A stretch of 64,000 nucleotides of DNA from Ogataea parapolymorpha DL-1 (lineage: Eukaryota; Ascomycota; Pichiomycetes; Pichiales; Pichiaceae), in assembly GCF_000187245.1 (NCBI RefSeq), contig NC_027862.1, forward strand, positions 620,001-684,000, given 5' to 3'. This document shows positions 1-9,667 of the stretch, one piece after another. The notes beneath the pieces were generated by a model. It was not told where the DNA came from. It saw nothing but the letters and a program-made list of their open reading frames with translations, and searched no databases. Positions within the stretch are counted from its first letter, which is position 1. The number at the start of each line of letters is the position of its first letter. A program made the position numbers and the translations under genes.

Positions 1-813
1 ACGATGCCTGGAAGTTTGCCGGGCGAGTTTGCACAGATCGCAGAGAAAGAGCCAGAGTCAAACACCACTACAGAAACCTCAGACACCACAAAGAACGAAG
101 CGGAGGACGAAGACGAAGAAGAAGACGATTTGTATTCACCAGCTACTAAGCCCGCCCAGCTTGCCACGGAAACGAACTCTGAGGAGCCATCAGTTCCTCA
201 CGAGATTCCAGTTCCGGGCAAACCTAAGCCAGACGAGAGCAGCGACGACGAGGAGTTCCACGATAGTATTTCGAGCCCGGTCAAGCTGCAGGAGGAAGGT
301 GCGGCCCAGCCGCAATCTGGCGACAAGTCGTTCAACCCATTTACAGCACAGAAGAGCGATAACATGTTCGACGACCTGGGGCTTGAGGAGGCCCGTCCAG
401 AGGACTCTTTCAACGCTCCGCAGTTCGACGAGTTCAACAGCTTTGATGCCGGCACGCACGGGTTCTCCTTTTCGGGCCCATCCGCCCAGGACGCTGTTGA
501 GGCCGGCGCTGGAGCAGGCGCGGTCAATGACGACTGGGAACAGGTGTTTGCCGGTTTTGGAAACGACCCAAGTCTGCAGCCCGCCACAGAACATTTCGAA
601 AGCCTGCCACCATACGAGCCTAGCGAGGCCTTCACCGAACAGCCGTCCAATTCAAACCCTGTGCCTAGCGACTCCATCTATAGCCAGAGCCAGCAATTAG
701 CCATTGAGGAGCTGAAGGGAATGGGATTTGACGAGAAGATGGCAGTGGACGCGCTGCAGAAGAACAGTTGGCAGTTGGATCTTGCCACAAACTTCCTTCT
801 GGACTCTGCCTAA
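1..813 (+). CDS. EDE1: EDE1-like endocytic scaffold, C-terminal part (5' truncated by window)
   Basis: The reading frame is already open at base 1 and ends at TAA 811-813, so only the last 270 or so codons of a longer gene are present. The visible protein is acidic and low in complexity, with DE-rich runs and NPF-like and phenylalanine-rich pieces. It ends in a typical UBA domain over about the last 40 residues (core 'ELKGMGFDE' followed by an 'AL..N.W.LD.A...LL' pattern). A disordered tail plus terminal UBA is what Ede1, the Eps15-like clathrin-site organiser at the plasma membrane, looks like at its C-terminus. The EH domains and coiled coil would lie upstream of the window. The stop codon overlaps the stop of the convergent SRN2 gene by four bases. 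Another UBA-tailed endocytic protein cannot be excluded. Confidence 0.75.
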   Translation, partial: TMPGSLPGEFAQIAEKEPESNTTTETSDTTKNEAEDEDEEEDDLYSPATKPAQLATETNSEEPSVPHEIPVPGKPKPDESSDDEEFHDSISSPVKLQEEGAAQPQSGDKSFNPFTAQKSDNMFDDLGLEEARPEDSFNAPQFDEFNSFDAGTHGFSFSGPSAQDAVEAGAGAGAVNDDWEQVFAGFGNDPSLQPATEHFESLPPYEPSEAFTEQPSNSNPVPSDSIYSQSQQLAIEELKGMGFDEKMAVDALQKNSWQLDLATNFLLDSA

Positions 814-1439
814 GGCGTTTCGAGCCCGCCAACTCTCTCTTCGTACAATCTATGCAATTTTTCCAGTTTAAGATAGTACTCTTGACGCTCTGTAGTGTAT
901 GTGCTCATGAAGGACGCCAGCTGTGCTTCATCGATCTCAGCTGGTGACGAACGGATCTGGTCCACAAGAGACTTAGTATCTCTGTCTTTATCATTAACGC
1001 TGCGCTCCACAGCCCGTATAATGGACTCTCTCGAGTACTTGTTCAGCAGGTCGTACATGCGGACCTGCAATTGGTCGAATTTCTTTAACTTCTCGTGGAA
1101 CTGCTCCAATTGCTTGTTAATCTGGTCTGTCTGTGGCACAATATCCTCTTTCACGTTTTTCAGCAGTTTGGTGGTGTACTCTATCTGTTTTTCCAGCGAT
1201 TCCACAATCTCTGTGCCTATTTGGTCAAAATTGGATGTTTTGTATAGATAGCTCTGAAGCAAATCAGGGGACCTGGCCAGTTCCTGGAGTTTAGCCGTGC
1301 TCAGCTCGTTAAAATACTGAGGCAGTTCTGAAGGAAACTTCAGCCTCTGTGTCACGCTCGTAGGCACAAGCGGGTATTCCAGCTTATCGTGGTCCAAAAC
1401 TTGCTCCTTCAGTGGTTTTGGTGGGACATTGGGAAGCAT
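810..1439 (-). CDS. SRN2: ESCRT-I subunit Srn2/Vps37 (Mod(r) domain)
   Basis: The protein is 209 residues starting at the ATG at 1437-1439; the frame continues six codons upstream, but only to a GTG. Its N-terminal region is rich in proline and leucine. It is followed by the Mod(r) pattern 'FPSELPQYF..LS...LQEL..SPDLLQSYL', then a long charged helical region that fits the ESCRT-I coiled stalk. Length is close to yeast Srn2 (about 213). Known role: Vps37/Srn2 pairs with Vps23, Vps28 and Mvb12 in ESCRT-I to sort ubiquitinated cargo into multivesicular endosomes. It is convergent with EDE1 (stop codons interlocked) and divergent from the thioesterase gene across about 88 bp, so the promoter must be very short or shared. 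Confidence 0.85.
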   Translation of the reverse strand: MLPNVPPKPLKEQVLDHDKLEYPLVPTSVTQRLKFPSELPQYFNELSTAKLQELARSPDLLQSYLYKTSNFDQIGTEIVESLEKQIEYTTKLLKNVKEDIVPQTDQINKQLEQFHEKLKKFDQLQVRMYDLLNKYSRESIIRAVERSVNDKDRDTKSLVDQIRSSPAEIDEAQLASFMSTYTTERQEYYLKLEKLHRLYEERVGGLETP

Positions 1440-1527
1440 TGTAAAAAGAACTGTCACTTATTTTATAATATTCCCAGCTTCACTTAATTAATATTTCTCA
1501 AAAATAATTTCTAGCATTTCTAGCATC

Positions 1528-2199
1528 ATGTCTGTTTCAAGGGTCTCCGCTTTAAAGCCGACAGCGTCAATGATAATAATCCACGGACTAGGCGACTCGT
1601 CCGACGGTTGGAAGTTCTTTGCAGATCTTTTGCACAGACAGGAGCAGTTTAGACACATCAACGTGATTCTGCCTAATGCCCCTGTCATTCCCGTGACTGT
1701 TTGCAACGGAATGCCAACGAGTTCATGGTTTGATCTGACCAGGTTCCCGATCGACCACAAAGTGGAGGAGGACCCGGTCACGTTTTGGAAGAGTGTTGAC
1801 GAGATAAAGCAACTAGTCGAGACTGAGGTGAAAAATGGCATTCCAAGCAACCGCATCGTTGTGGGCGGATTTTCACAGGGTGCAGCATTGAGCCTTGCAG
1901 TCGGCGCAACTTGTAACCGCACGCTTGCGGGTATTGTGGCGTTGTCTGGATTCTGCCCCGTGGAGAAGTCGCTCAAAGATAAAGTCCAGACCACGAACCT
2001 GAATACTCCAGTCTTCTTTGGACACGGAGACAGAGACCCTGTGGTACCAATTGCAGCGGCCCGTCACGCCGTCGATGTGTACAAAAAGGCAGGTTTGCAA
2101 AACATCGAGTTCAAAGAATACAGAGGAATGGAGCACTCTTCGTCGCCTGAAGAGATGGCAGACCTCATGCGGTTTTTAGGCCAGACGATTCCACAGTGA
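1528..2199 (+). CDS. TML25: Acyl-protein thioesterase (alpha/beta hydrolase, APT1 type)
   Basis: A 223-residue cytosolic alpha/beta hydrolase of the acyl-protein thioesterase 1 family. The oxyanion region 'IIHGLGDSSDGW' is near residue 18, the nucleophile elbow is G-F-S-Q-G with Ser116, the acid is probably Asp170 in 'GHGDRDPVVP', and the base is His203 in 'RGMEHS'. All three catalytic positions are present and the length is normal for the family. Known role: APT1 enzymes remove palmitate from S-acylated proteins such as G-alpha subunits and Ras. The 3' end overlaps the convergent Lds/Rrt8-family gene by 35 bp within coding sequence. The assignment corresponds to the yeast YLR118C type. Confidence 0.9.
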   Translation: MSVSRVSALKPTASMIIIHGLGDSSDGWKFFADLLHRQEQFRHINVILPNAPVIPVTVCNGMPTSSWFDLTRFPIDHKVEEDPVTFWKSVDEIKQLVETEVKNGIPSNRIVVGGFSQGAALSLAVGATCNRTLAGIVALSGFCPVEKSLKDKVQTTNLNTPVFFGHGDRDPVVPIAAARHAVDVYKKAGLQNIEFKEYRGMEHSSSPEEMADLMRFLGQTIPQ

Positions 2200-2974
2200 T
2201 CTGGCGAGCTTTTTCTGGCTCTCGCGAAGCTCTTTCAATTTCGACCGCCCACAGGGCCGCTCCCGTGTGGTTGGTAAAGGCAAAGTAGATATTAATAATT
2301 GGCAGCTGCTCCAAACACAGCGAGACAAGCCCAAACGTGAAGTAGAGATGTCTGTTTTTGCGCCACAAAAAATAGGTTTGGGCCCTGGTGTAGCCTTTAA
2401 GCTGGAAGTAGCGGATATGTCGCGAATACCCGGCCCGGGAGGCCTTCAGTAGAATCACAATGATGGGGCCCAAAATCGGGATCATGTTGAGCATTAGGTA
2501 CAACAGCTCCTGTAAAACAAAGCGCGCAGGACCAAATAGTTGCCTGCAGTTGCGATAGCACCTGCCAAACAATGTCTCGCGATAAAGCTCGTTCAACCGG
2601 TTGTCCAGAAGCCCGCGGTAGAGATGGTTGTACCCGAGCTCCAGCTCGGTGTTGATTACGTAATCAAACGTGTACTTGAGGGGTCTCGGGAGCAGAAGGA
2701 GTGCGTTGATGAGGTTGATGATGAAGGTCATGAGTTGGAACGTTGTTGGACCAATGAAAGAGAACATACCCCCTGTGAAAAATAGGGAAGTAAGATAAAA
2801 ACACAGAGCTGCCCCGTAGATCAACACGCTGACAAACACGAGGCTTACAATGTTCATCTTGAGGTATCTCCAGCACTCAAAGTGGAAGGTGAAATAATAA
2901 ATGCCCTGAAGTTAGCCTACTAGCAAAGGTTCACATACCCTGAAGGGATACCACACGGTTTTCAGTATAGACAT
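2165..2974 (-). CDS. Lds/Rrt8-family (EI24-like) multi-pass membrane protein, two exons
   Basis: I read this as complement(2165-2905, 2939-2974), 258 residues. Exon 1 is twelve codons (MSILKTVWYPFR). A 33-nt intron at 2906-2938 has donor GTATGT, branch GCTAAC and acceptor CAG. Exon 2 then opens with 'GIYYF..HFECW'. Joining the two gives the '.YP..GIYYF' start that I recognise in the Rrt8/Lds1/Lds2 family. At least four hydrophobic stretches follow (about residues 30-52, 56-85, 135-158, 192-212). Known members associate with lipid droplets and the outer spore wall; here membrane localisation is seen and the role is inferred. Without the intron the protein would start at an internal ATG (2857) and lose 28 residues. 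Its 3' end runs 35 bp into the thioesterase gene. Confidence 0.7.
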
Positions 2975-3091
2975 GGAGTATCTTTCGAATAAAGGATTTT
3001 TTGTGCCCAGTTGGGGATTTATTTTTGGCACCTCTGCACCGCGACATACGTTTAAGATAAACAAAATACTTAGCCACATAGAGTCTACACC

Positions 3092-6000
3092 ATGTCTGCT
3101 TCGCAATCCAAAGGCGGCGGGTTTTTGCGCTCGATGTCGCCGTTGCCGCTGCTGTACGGCCGCAACTCGGATTTGCAGAGTGGGAGCAAGCAATTGAGCT
3201 CCAAAGAGAGAAAATACGTGTCCAACATCGACAAAGCCCTGACGGTCTTTGATTCTGTCGAGGAGTGGGCAGACTACATTTCGTACCTAAGCAAGTTACA
3301 GCGGGCATTACAGACGAACCCTGAGCCGAAGGTCAACCATTGGATCCCGAGCGAGTTCGATATTTCCAAGACGCTGTCCAAATGTCTGTCGCCCAAGCTT
3401 CCCAGCGGAGTGCATCGAAAGGCCCTGGAGGTGTACACACAGATTTTTGAGATCCTGGGTGTTGACGAGCTGGGGCTGCACATCAGCACGTGGCTGCCCG
3501 GGCTGCTTCCGCTGATGTCGTACGCCAGCATCAGTGTGAAGCCGCAATTGATTGAGCTGTTAAAAACGTATGTGGTGCCGATCGAGCCGTTGATTCTGCG
3601 GGTCATCTTCCGTGGAATTCTGCTGAGTCTTTTACCAGCGTTGGACGACACGACTTCCGAGTCGTTCGACGCTGTTCTCGAGCTTATTGACACTTTCAAG
3701 GCGCACTTAAACAACAATCCGCATTTCTGGCAGTGTCTTTTTCTGTGCATCATTACGTCTCCCGACAAGAGGCTAGGGGCTCTCGAATGGCTTGTGCGCC
3801 GGATGCCTTCGTTCAAGATTGATGGAGAGCCTGAGCTGCGAAAAGATGCCGTGTTGGGCGCTGTTGACGACGAGACCAGGGCCTGTGTCACTCCAGAGCC
3901 AGGACTGCTGATAAAGGCGTTTGGAGAGGGGCTTACTGACGAGAATCTGCTGGTACAAAGAGGCTTCTTTGACTTGTTGATCGGCCGGCTGCAGCTGCAC
4001 TCGCCGATCCTCCAGGTTCTCGTTTCCAACGCAGACAAACAGCTGTTGGTGCTGAGAGCTACAGGGACCGTTCTGCGCAAAGACATGTCGTTAAACAGAA
4101 GACTTTGGAACTGGTTGCTTGGACCGTCCAACACAGAACAAGTGCGCGCAGCTGGCAAGGCCGAGCAGCCCATCACGGCGGAAACAAGATCGCAGTATTT
4201 CCGTTCGTACGGGCTCGAACATCTGACACAGGCAATTTTCGCGCTGCTCGAGGGCTCCACCAGCTCGCAGCCAAGGTACCAGCAACGCATTGAGGCGTGC
4301 AAGATTGCGGTGGCTATCATGGACAAATGGGAGATCGGACAGTACATTGTCCCAAAAATCCTCATACCAATAATCAGGTGCACCAAAGAGACACACGAGA
4401 TGGAGCGGATAGAGGTTTTTGACGAGCTGGTGAAAAATGCGAACGCGTTCTTCGACAGCGTCGAGACCATCAATATTTGGGCGGACGTGCTACGGCTCAT
4501 CAAAGACAAGGATATTGACCTTGTATTGTTCATACTTAGACATTTCCGTGTGGAGGAGGAAGACATGGTGGTGCTGCATCTTCCACTGGCCCTTTTGGCA
4601 TCGCTGGCCAAGTTTGACGGCAGCAAAAAATGGATAGAGCTGCTGAGAGCCCTGCTGGCGCTGATACCACAGAGAGCGTTCTTGCCGATCGAACACGCAG
4701 ACGAAAAGTACGTCCGAATAGAAACCGTTGATAAGGCCACATTCAAGAGCGAGATAATTGCCAAACTGGAACAATACTACAATTTGACCTCTGAGGAGGC
4801 CCAGTTGGAGGCACCAGGGGAAAAACCGTACACCACTGCCGACCTGAGCGCCATATTGCTCACATTGACGACCCATATCACCACGGTCCAGCTGGAAACG
4901 CGGCAGGCGGCATTGTTTTATGAGTTCTCCGAGATTGTCAACGAGCTGTTGGAAAAGATCCCAAATGGAGCAAACCAGTGGAAAGACCTGACATTACTAA
5001 AGGCCGTCAACGGCTACCAATCGGGCGATTTCAGCGAGGACTCAGTTCCGATTGCGTTTGGTATTTCGCTTCTTTTCAAAACCCTGGCTAAACAAACTTC
5101 CGGGGCACAGTTGTTGCAGATTCTGAAAACCGTCATGGACCTGCTCTGGAGCTGTTTGGTCCATCCGAGCGGAAAGTATCAGGTCGAGACGGTGAAGATG
5201 ATATGCCAGCTGGAAATCAGCGTTGACTCACACTACATTGAGGCTGCGCTCTCGTCACTGTTTCTTGGCTCCGATATGCTCACGCGCATGAAAGCGTTCA
5301 ACGCTCTATGGACACACACCCTGGCATTGAACGAGACAGAGAATATTCTTGTTCGTCCGCTGAAACTGCTGTTGGACGATCTCAGCAGCGAAAACGAAAC
5401 GAACAAGCTGATAGTCTCTCGGTGGATAAAGTCGACTATTGGCACTGGATCGATCAATAAGGTGTTCAAGATCCTGTGTTCGGGTCTGCTTTCCAAGAAC
5501 AGTTTCGTCAACGCTGGCAAGTTTAAAAATGAGGAAGACGAAGACTTCACGCTTTTCCACTACCAGCTAGCCACCATTATAAATCTTTTGCGCACAGATC
5601 CGCAGCTGGTTTTGCTGTTCAAAAGTGAGCCCTGCACACTCAACAATGAGGCCGATATCAACATAATTTCCAGACACCGCTGGGACGTCACCACATATAA
5701 ATCCCTTCTTGTCACCGTCATTTCGAGGTTTCTGTCCATGGACGCTCCAAAGTCTGATAAAACAGTTGTTGACCAGTACTGCGGCTGCGTAAGGGCCTGT
5801 TTGAGTCTTTTGGAAATGCTGATAGACGGAACAGAGCACGAATTTACAGAGATCGTCACGTCTTTGACAAAACTGTGCAAGAAAGCAAGTCTATTCGACG
5901 ACTCGATTACCACATTCTACTTATCCACCATTTCAAGATTTATGAGACTTGCGTACGACTCAAAAATATCAATGGAGCTGTTCGACCACGAAAATGACGG

Positions 6001-8491
6001 TATGCCTCCAAAGTTCGCACAGATTGTTTCGGACGGAATTTTGAATTCGAGGTCGTCGCTGGTACTGGCGTCCTGGAACACTCTCATCTTGAGCGTCACC
6101 AATTATGCCCCGGAGCTGGTTTTTAGAAGCAGTTTCAACATCACTGCTTGTATTTGTGAGAAGCTGGACGAGTTTTTCACAATCAACACCCGCTTCAGCC
6201 AAACAGAGTCCGACGGCGACTCCGACGAAGCCATTCTAGAGCTGATCAACGGTCTGCAGGAACTACTGAATGTCAACCACAAATACCTTCTAGCTTCGAA
6301 GTCTGGACTTTTTGCTAATGAGTCGGCCTCAGGGAAGGAGTCCAGTTTCTTCGGGTCCGTCATGCAGGGTGTTTTCCAGGTAGAAGCTCCTGACGAAAAA
6401 GGTGAGGATTATTTAAGACGGATGGAGATACTAAAGGCTTTCAAGCTCGCCGTGGAGACGTGTTACCGCATCTGGCTATGGTCAGACGAGAATTCGAAAG
6501 TCAAGGCCAATGCCATCAACGTGGCACCCTCGTCGCCGTTGGTGACTCGAATGAGTTCCATAATAGGCATTAATACGACCAGCACAAGACTCATCGACGA
6601 GGAGAAGCCGTCATTTCTGTCGTTTACGAAAACCGTCAACTACAATGCTTCACGTCTAAAATACAGAACCAAGAGAATATTGGAGAGCATCTTTGTGTTA
6701 GAGCCGTTGGAGACGCTGGAGACGCTGATGAGCTCACAAAGGAACCAGGCTAGCCGCTCAGACAGATATTCTACATTCAAAGTGATCCATCTTTTAGATG
6801 GAGCCAAATCAGAGAAAATCATTCCTCTAGCGCTGAACTCGCTCATGTCGAGAGTAAACGTGGCGTCGTTAGAGCAATCCAAACGGTCGTCCATGATTAA
6901 CGAGCTTAATGATAAGGATATATCTACTTTCTTGACTGAGTATATGGACTCGTTGAGCAGCGACTCGGTGGAGGAAATATGGACGCAATTGATAAGCTTT
7001 CTAAAAGATGTCCAAACAAACATGTCGCACTATAGACTACTTCTATCAGACATCCTCAAATTCAGCTCTATTGTTGGAGTAAAGCTGTCGCAAACCAGCT
7101 TTGGCGAGCAAAGAAAAGTGCGCAAGGACATGACGGACTCGTTCATCAAGATTCTCACCATGGCCACCAATGTCAAGAATGCGACGTCTGAGGACCAGTC
7201 AATCGCCTCTATCTTGAATCCTATTAATATCCTGCCTGGCACAGACAACTATGACTCGCCAACGTCATCGGTATTGAATTCAGAGTCAACTGGCAAGATA
7301 GAGTCGGGTGTGGAGAACCTCAAAAGTCCGTCAGTCCCATCCATGAAAGGAACGTCGCCAGTCAGAGACACTGCTCCGTTGGAAAAAGAGTCGGCGAAGG
7401 AGGAGCTGTGCACTTCTATGGCTTTTGTTGTTCCAAAAGTGCCTGTTATCGTCCAAGACAGCGACAAGGTGGTGACTTGCTACACGACGATAATCAACAA
7501 CACACTGATTCCGCTGCTTAAAAACAAAAATGCGGGTCAAGTTCCAGAGTATGGGGTGAGTCTGATCGAGGCTTTATCTAACACGAACCAATGTCTGCAG
7601 CTGAAACTGTGGAAAAATCTGTGCTCCGACATTATTATGGACGCTAAATTCTTCGACACTCCAGTCAGTTCGCGATGGAATGGTATTTTGTACAGTTGGA
7701 TCAAAGAAGATAAGGAAAAGCTGGACGAGCTGGTCACGAGGCTGGTTCCATACCACGGCTCTTCAACTCTATTCAACTGGAACGATTCTGAGATGTCAAA
7801 CAAGCGGCTGAATTTGAAACGGATGGCCTATTTGCTGCTAATTTCTCCAAAGGACAGCCTACTGAACAACGTGAGCGACTTGCAATTTAGGGTGTCTGAC
7901 ATGCTGAAAAACTCCTCGAACCAGTCACTGAAGCCTGTCATTTTTCTCCTTCTTCGGGTAATTATCTTCAAATATTCCGACCCTCATCTGAGCACGCTCT
8001 GGCCAACAGTTTACACAGAGCTGCAATATGCTCTACACCAGTTATGGGTGAGACTTGAAAATCCAACGGAGGGAGACAGAATTACAGGTGCTCAGCTGGA
8101 GTTTGACAATGAGCTAGTCTTACAGGCCTGCAAACTGCTGGACGTCCTGCTAGTTCTGAAGCCTGAGGAGTTCCAGCTGACTGAATGGCTGTTTGTCTCA
8201 GACACGATTGATGCCGTGTATCGTGATTCCAGCGTTCCGGTGCTGTCTCTGGTCGACAAGATTAGTAACTTGAAACAGATGCGGACCAAAGAGCTTTACG
8301 ACAAGATTGAGAGTCGTGTGGACAAGTTGAAGAGACCGCTTTTGGCAGGACACAACAGAGTGGAGTCCATATACGACCTGCGTGAATTCTTTGAGACACT
8401 CTCTATTCAGAATTATGAAAGCGAATACGCTCTATTGGACGCTGATGCAGATGCTATCGAAAAAGACATTCTTAGCGATCTCTTTGGCTAG
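3092..8491 (+). CDS. DOP1: Dopey family protein Dop1
   Basis: A very long uninterrupted frame (1799 residues; yeast Dop1 is about 1700). The N-terminal third carries the Dopey_N signature: 'KYVSNIDKAL..FDSVEEWADYI.YL.KLQRAL' near residues 41-75, followed by 'LPSGVHRKALEVY..IF..LG'. The rest is helical, leucine-rich solenoid with no transmembrane segment and a low-complexity serine-rich stretch around residues 1390-1435. Known role: Dop1 forms a complex with the flippase regulators Mon2 and Neo1 at Golgi and endosome membranes and acts in endosome-to-Golgi traffic and cell morphogenesis. The last 20 bp overlap the 3' end of the convergent MTQ2 gene. A long antisense open frame inside it is a codon-usage shadow. 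Confidence 0.92.
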   Translation: MSASQSKGGGFLRSMSPLPLLYGRNSDLQSGSKQLSSKERKYVSNIDKALTVFDSVEEWADYISYLSKLQRALQTNPEPKVNHWIPSEFDISKTLSKCLSPKLPSGVHRKALEVYTQIFEILGVDELGLHISTWLPGLLPLMSYASISVKPQLIELLKTYVVPIEPLILRVIFRGILLSLLPALDDTTSESFDAVLELIDTFKAHLNNNPHFWQCLFLCIITSPDKRLGALEWLVRRMPSFKIDGEPELRKDAVLGAVDDETRACVTPEPGLLIKAFGEGLTDENLLVQRGFFDLLIGRLQLHSPILQVLVSNADKQLLVLRATGTVLRKDMSLNRRLWNWLLGPSNTEQVRAAGKAEQPITAETRSQYFRSYGLEHLTQAIFALLEGSTSSQPRYQQRIEACKIAVAIMDKWEIGQYIVPKILIPIIRCTKETHEMERIEVFDELVKNANAFFDSVETINIWADVLRLIKDKDIDLVLFILRHFRVEEEDMVVLHLPLALLASLAKFDGSKKWIELLRALLALIPQRAFLPIEHADEKYVRIETVDKATFKSEIIAKLEQYYNLTSEEAQLEAPGEKPYTTADLSAILLTLTTHITTVQLETRQAALFYEFSEIVNELLEKIPNGANQWKDLTLLKAVNGYQSGDFSEDSVPIAFGISLLFKTLAKQTSGAQLLQILKTVMDLLWSCLVHPSGKYQVETVKMICQLEISVDSHYIEAALSSLFLGSDMLTRMKAFNALWTHTLALNETENILVRPLKLLLDDLSSENETNKLIVSRWIKSTIGTGSINKVFKILCSGLLSKNSFVNAGKFKNEEDEDFTLFHYQLATIINLLRTDPQLVLLFKSEPCTLNNEADINIISRHRWDVTTYKSLLVTVISRFLSMDAPKSDKTVVDQYCGCVRACLSLLEMLIDGTEHEFTEIVTSLTKLCKKASLFDDSITTFYLSTISRFMRLAYDSKISMELFDHENDGMPPKFAQIVSDGILNSRSSLVLASWNTLILSVTNYAPELVFRSSFNITACICEKLDEFFTINTRFSQTESDGDSDEAILELINGLQELLNVNHKYLLASKSGLFANESASGKESSFFGSVMQGVFQVEAPDEKGEDYLRRMEILKAFKLAVETCYRIWLWSDENSKVKANAINVAPSSPLVTRMSSIIGINTTSTRLIDEEKPSFLSFTKTVNYNASRLKYRTKRILESIFVLEPLETLETLMSSQRNQASRSDRYSTFKVIHLLDGAKSEKIIPLALNSLMSRVNVASLEQSKRSSMINELNDKDISTFLTEYMDSLSSDSVEEIWTQLISFLKDVQTNMSHYRLLLSDILKFSSIVGVKLSQTSFGEQRKVRKDMTDSFIKILTMATNVKNATSEDQSIASILNPINILPGTDNYDSPTSSVLNSESTGKIESGVENLKSPSVPSMKGTSPVRDTAPLEKESAKEELCTSMAFVVPKVPVIVQDSDKVVTCYTTIINNTLIPLLKNKNAGQVPEYGVSLIEALSNTNQCLQLKLWKNLCSDIIMDAKFFDTPVSSRWNGILYSWIKEDKEKLDELVTRLVPYHGSSTLFNWNDSEMSNKRLNLKRMAYLLLISPKDSLLNNVSDLQFRVSDMLKNSSNQSLKPVIFLLLRVIIFKYSDPHLSTLWPTVYTELQYALHQLWVRLENPTEGDRITGAQLEFDNELVLQACKLLDVLLVLKPEEFQLTEWLFVSDTIDAVYRDSSVPVLSLVDKISNLKQMRTKELYDKIESRVDKLKRPLLAGHNRVESIYDLREFFETLSIQNYESEYALLDADADAIEKDILSDLFG

Positions 8492-9140
8492 CTGTGTTTT
8501 GGAACAGGTATACGCTGAGGACCTCCCATCCGGCCTTTCGTTCAATCATCTTCTTGACATGGAACGACGGGTGGTCTCTTAGGAACTGTTCTGCCACCAT
8601 TGAAGGGTTATTGCGCGCACAGAAAAGAATGTATGCCTGACCATTGGGAGCGAGGATTTTCCCAAGATTCTGCAACAGTCTGTTTGTTACCGTCATGCCG
8701 TCGCTTCCCCCATCCAGCGCGAGATCGAGCCAGGCCTGGTCTTCTGCCGACTCAGGCACGGCAGGAACAGACGGAGACGGCACGTATGGCGGATTAAAGA
8801 TGAGCAGGTCGACCGACTCTGGTCTCAGACTGGACGTGAGGTCGCATTGGATGGAGTCGAAGTTCACGGTGGCTGCGTTATTCGCGTTTGTGGCGATCGC
8901 GGTCTGGCAGCAATGTGGGTTTATATCCGTCGCTATAAGAAATGCATTTTTCAATATATGCTGGTTCAGAAATGTAGACACGATCCCTGAACCTGTTCCG
9001 AGCTCCACCACGAGTCGGGGCTTATTATTAGCGATAGTCGCTCCAATCTCTTCAAACAGATCGAGGAGCAAAAACGAGTCCTCCGCAGGCTCGTATATTT
9101 TGTCGTAGTCAGTTTTCGCAATCAGCGGTGTAGAGAGCAT
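8472..9140 (-). CDS. MTQ2: eRF1 glutamine methyltransferase Mtq2 (HemK-like)
   Basis: A 222-residue class I SAM-dependent methyltransferase. The SAM loop 'VVELGTGSGI' is near residues 44-53 and the N-P-P-Y active-site motif at 116-119, the mark of enzymes that methylate glutamine or adenine amides. Its length matches yeast Mtq2 (221). Known role: with Trm112 as partner it N5-methylates the GGQ glutamine of translation release factor eRF1. Start is the ATG at 9138-9140; no upstream ATG fits. The gene is convergent with and overlaps DOP1 (20 bp), and is divergent from RUB1 across only 70 bp. Confidence 0.92.
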   Translation of the reverse strand: MLSTPLIAKTDYDKIYEPAEDSFLLLDLFEEIGATIANNKPRLVVELGTGSGIVSTFLNQHILKNAFLIATDINPHCCQTAIATNANNAATVNFDSIQCDLTSSLRPESVDLLIFNPPYVPSPSVPAVPESAEDQAWLDLALDGGSDGMTVTNRLLQNLGKILAPNGQAYILFCARNNPSMVAEQFLRDHPSFHVKKMIERKAGWEVLSVYLFQNTASQRDR

Positions 9141-9210
9141 AAATAATTAATATTAATTCAATAAAGTACAATATTTTTTAGTGTATCCATTGACATACAT
9201 ATATTGCACC

Positions 9211-9596
9211 ATGGGAGAAACCGTCGAGATCAAAGTGAGAGTGAGTAGAGCACACAGACATAGCTAACTGGTAGAGCTTGACAGGAAGAATGGTGAGTAC
9301 TGAGGCAACAGTTTGGCTAACATCAGATCCGCATCGACGTTGATCTTCACGACAAAGTAAGTGTGCTAGCAGAGCGAATGCTAACATGTCAGGTGAGCGA
9401 CCTCAAAGAAACCATCGAGGTGAAGGAGGGGATCCCTCCTCACCAACAGAAGTTCCTGTTCTCTGGAAAGCAATTGTAAGTGGATTTCAAGATTCTTCTA
9501 ACTGCCAGGGACGACGACAAAACGCTTGAGGAGTGTGGCATAAGTGCTGGCTCGGACCTGCACCTGGTGCTGTCGCTCAGAGGGGGCTCTAATTAG
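9211..9596 (+). CDS. RUB1: Ubiquitin-like modifier Rub1/NEDD8, five exons with four mini-introns
   Basis: Exons 9211-9240, 9275-9292, 9327-9356, 9393-9475 and 9509-9596 join to an 82-residue protein. The introns are 34, 34, 36 and 33 nt with donors GTGAGT or GTAAGT, branch GCTAAC or TCTAAC, and TAG or CAG acceptors. The product is a ubiquitin fold: 'VEIKVRSLTGRM', 'VSDLKETIEVKEGIPPHQQKF', 'FSGKQLDDDKTL', ending 'LHLVLSLRGG' plus a two-residue Ser-Asn tail to be removed after Gly-Gly. The position equivalent to ubiquitin Arg72 is Ser, not Arg, so this is the Rub1/NEDD8 type and not ubiquitin. A four-residue N-terminal extension (MGET) precedes the usual start. Known role: conjugated to cullins to activate SCF-type ligases. 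No single reading frame longer than a fragment exists, so ORF-based annotation misses it. Confidence 0.93.
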
Positions 9597-9667
9597 ATTA
9601 ATGTACGGGCGAGTTCTCAAGACACCTTGCACCTGGAAAAAATGTAGACAAAATATTGTAAACACCC

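Noticed and set aside
3274..4764. 496-codon open frame antisense to DOP1
   Set aside because: It lies wholly inside a recognised DOP1 coding region, its product is Ser/Arg/Cys-rich without domain signs, and such shadows are expected opposite GC-balanced codon use.
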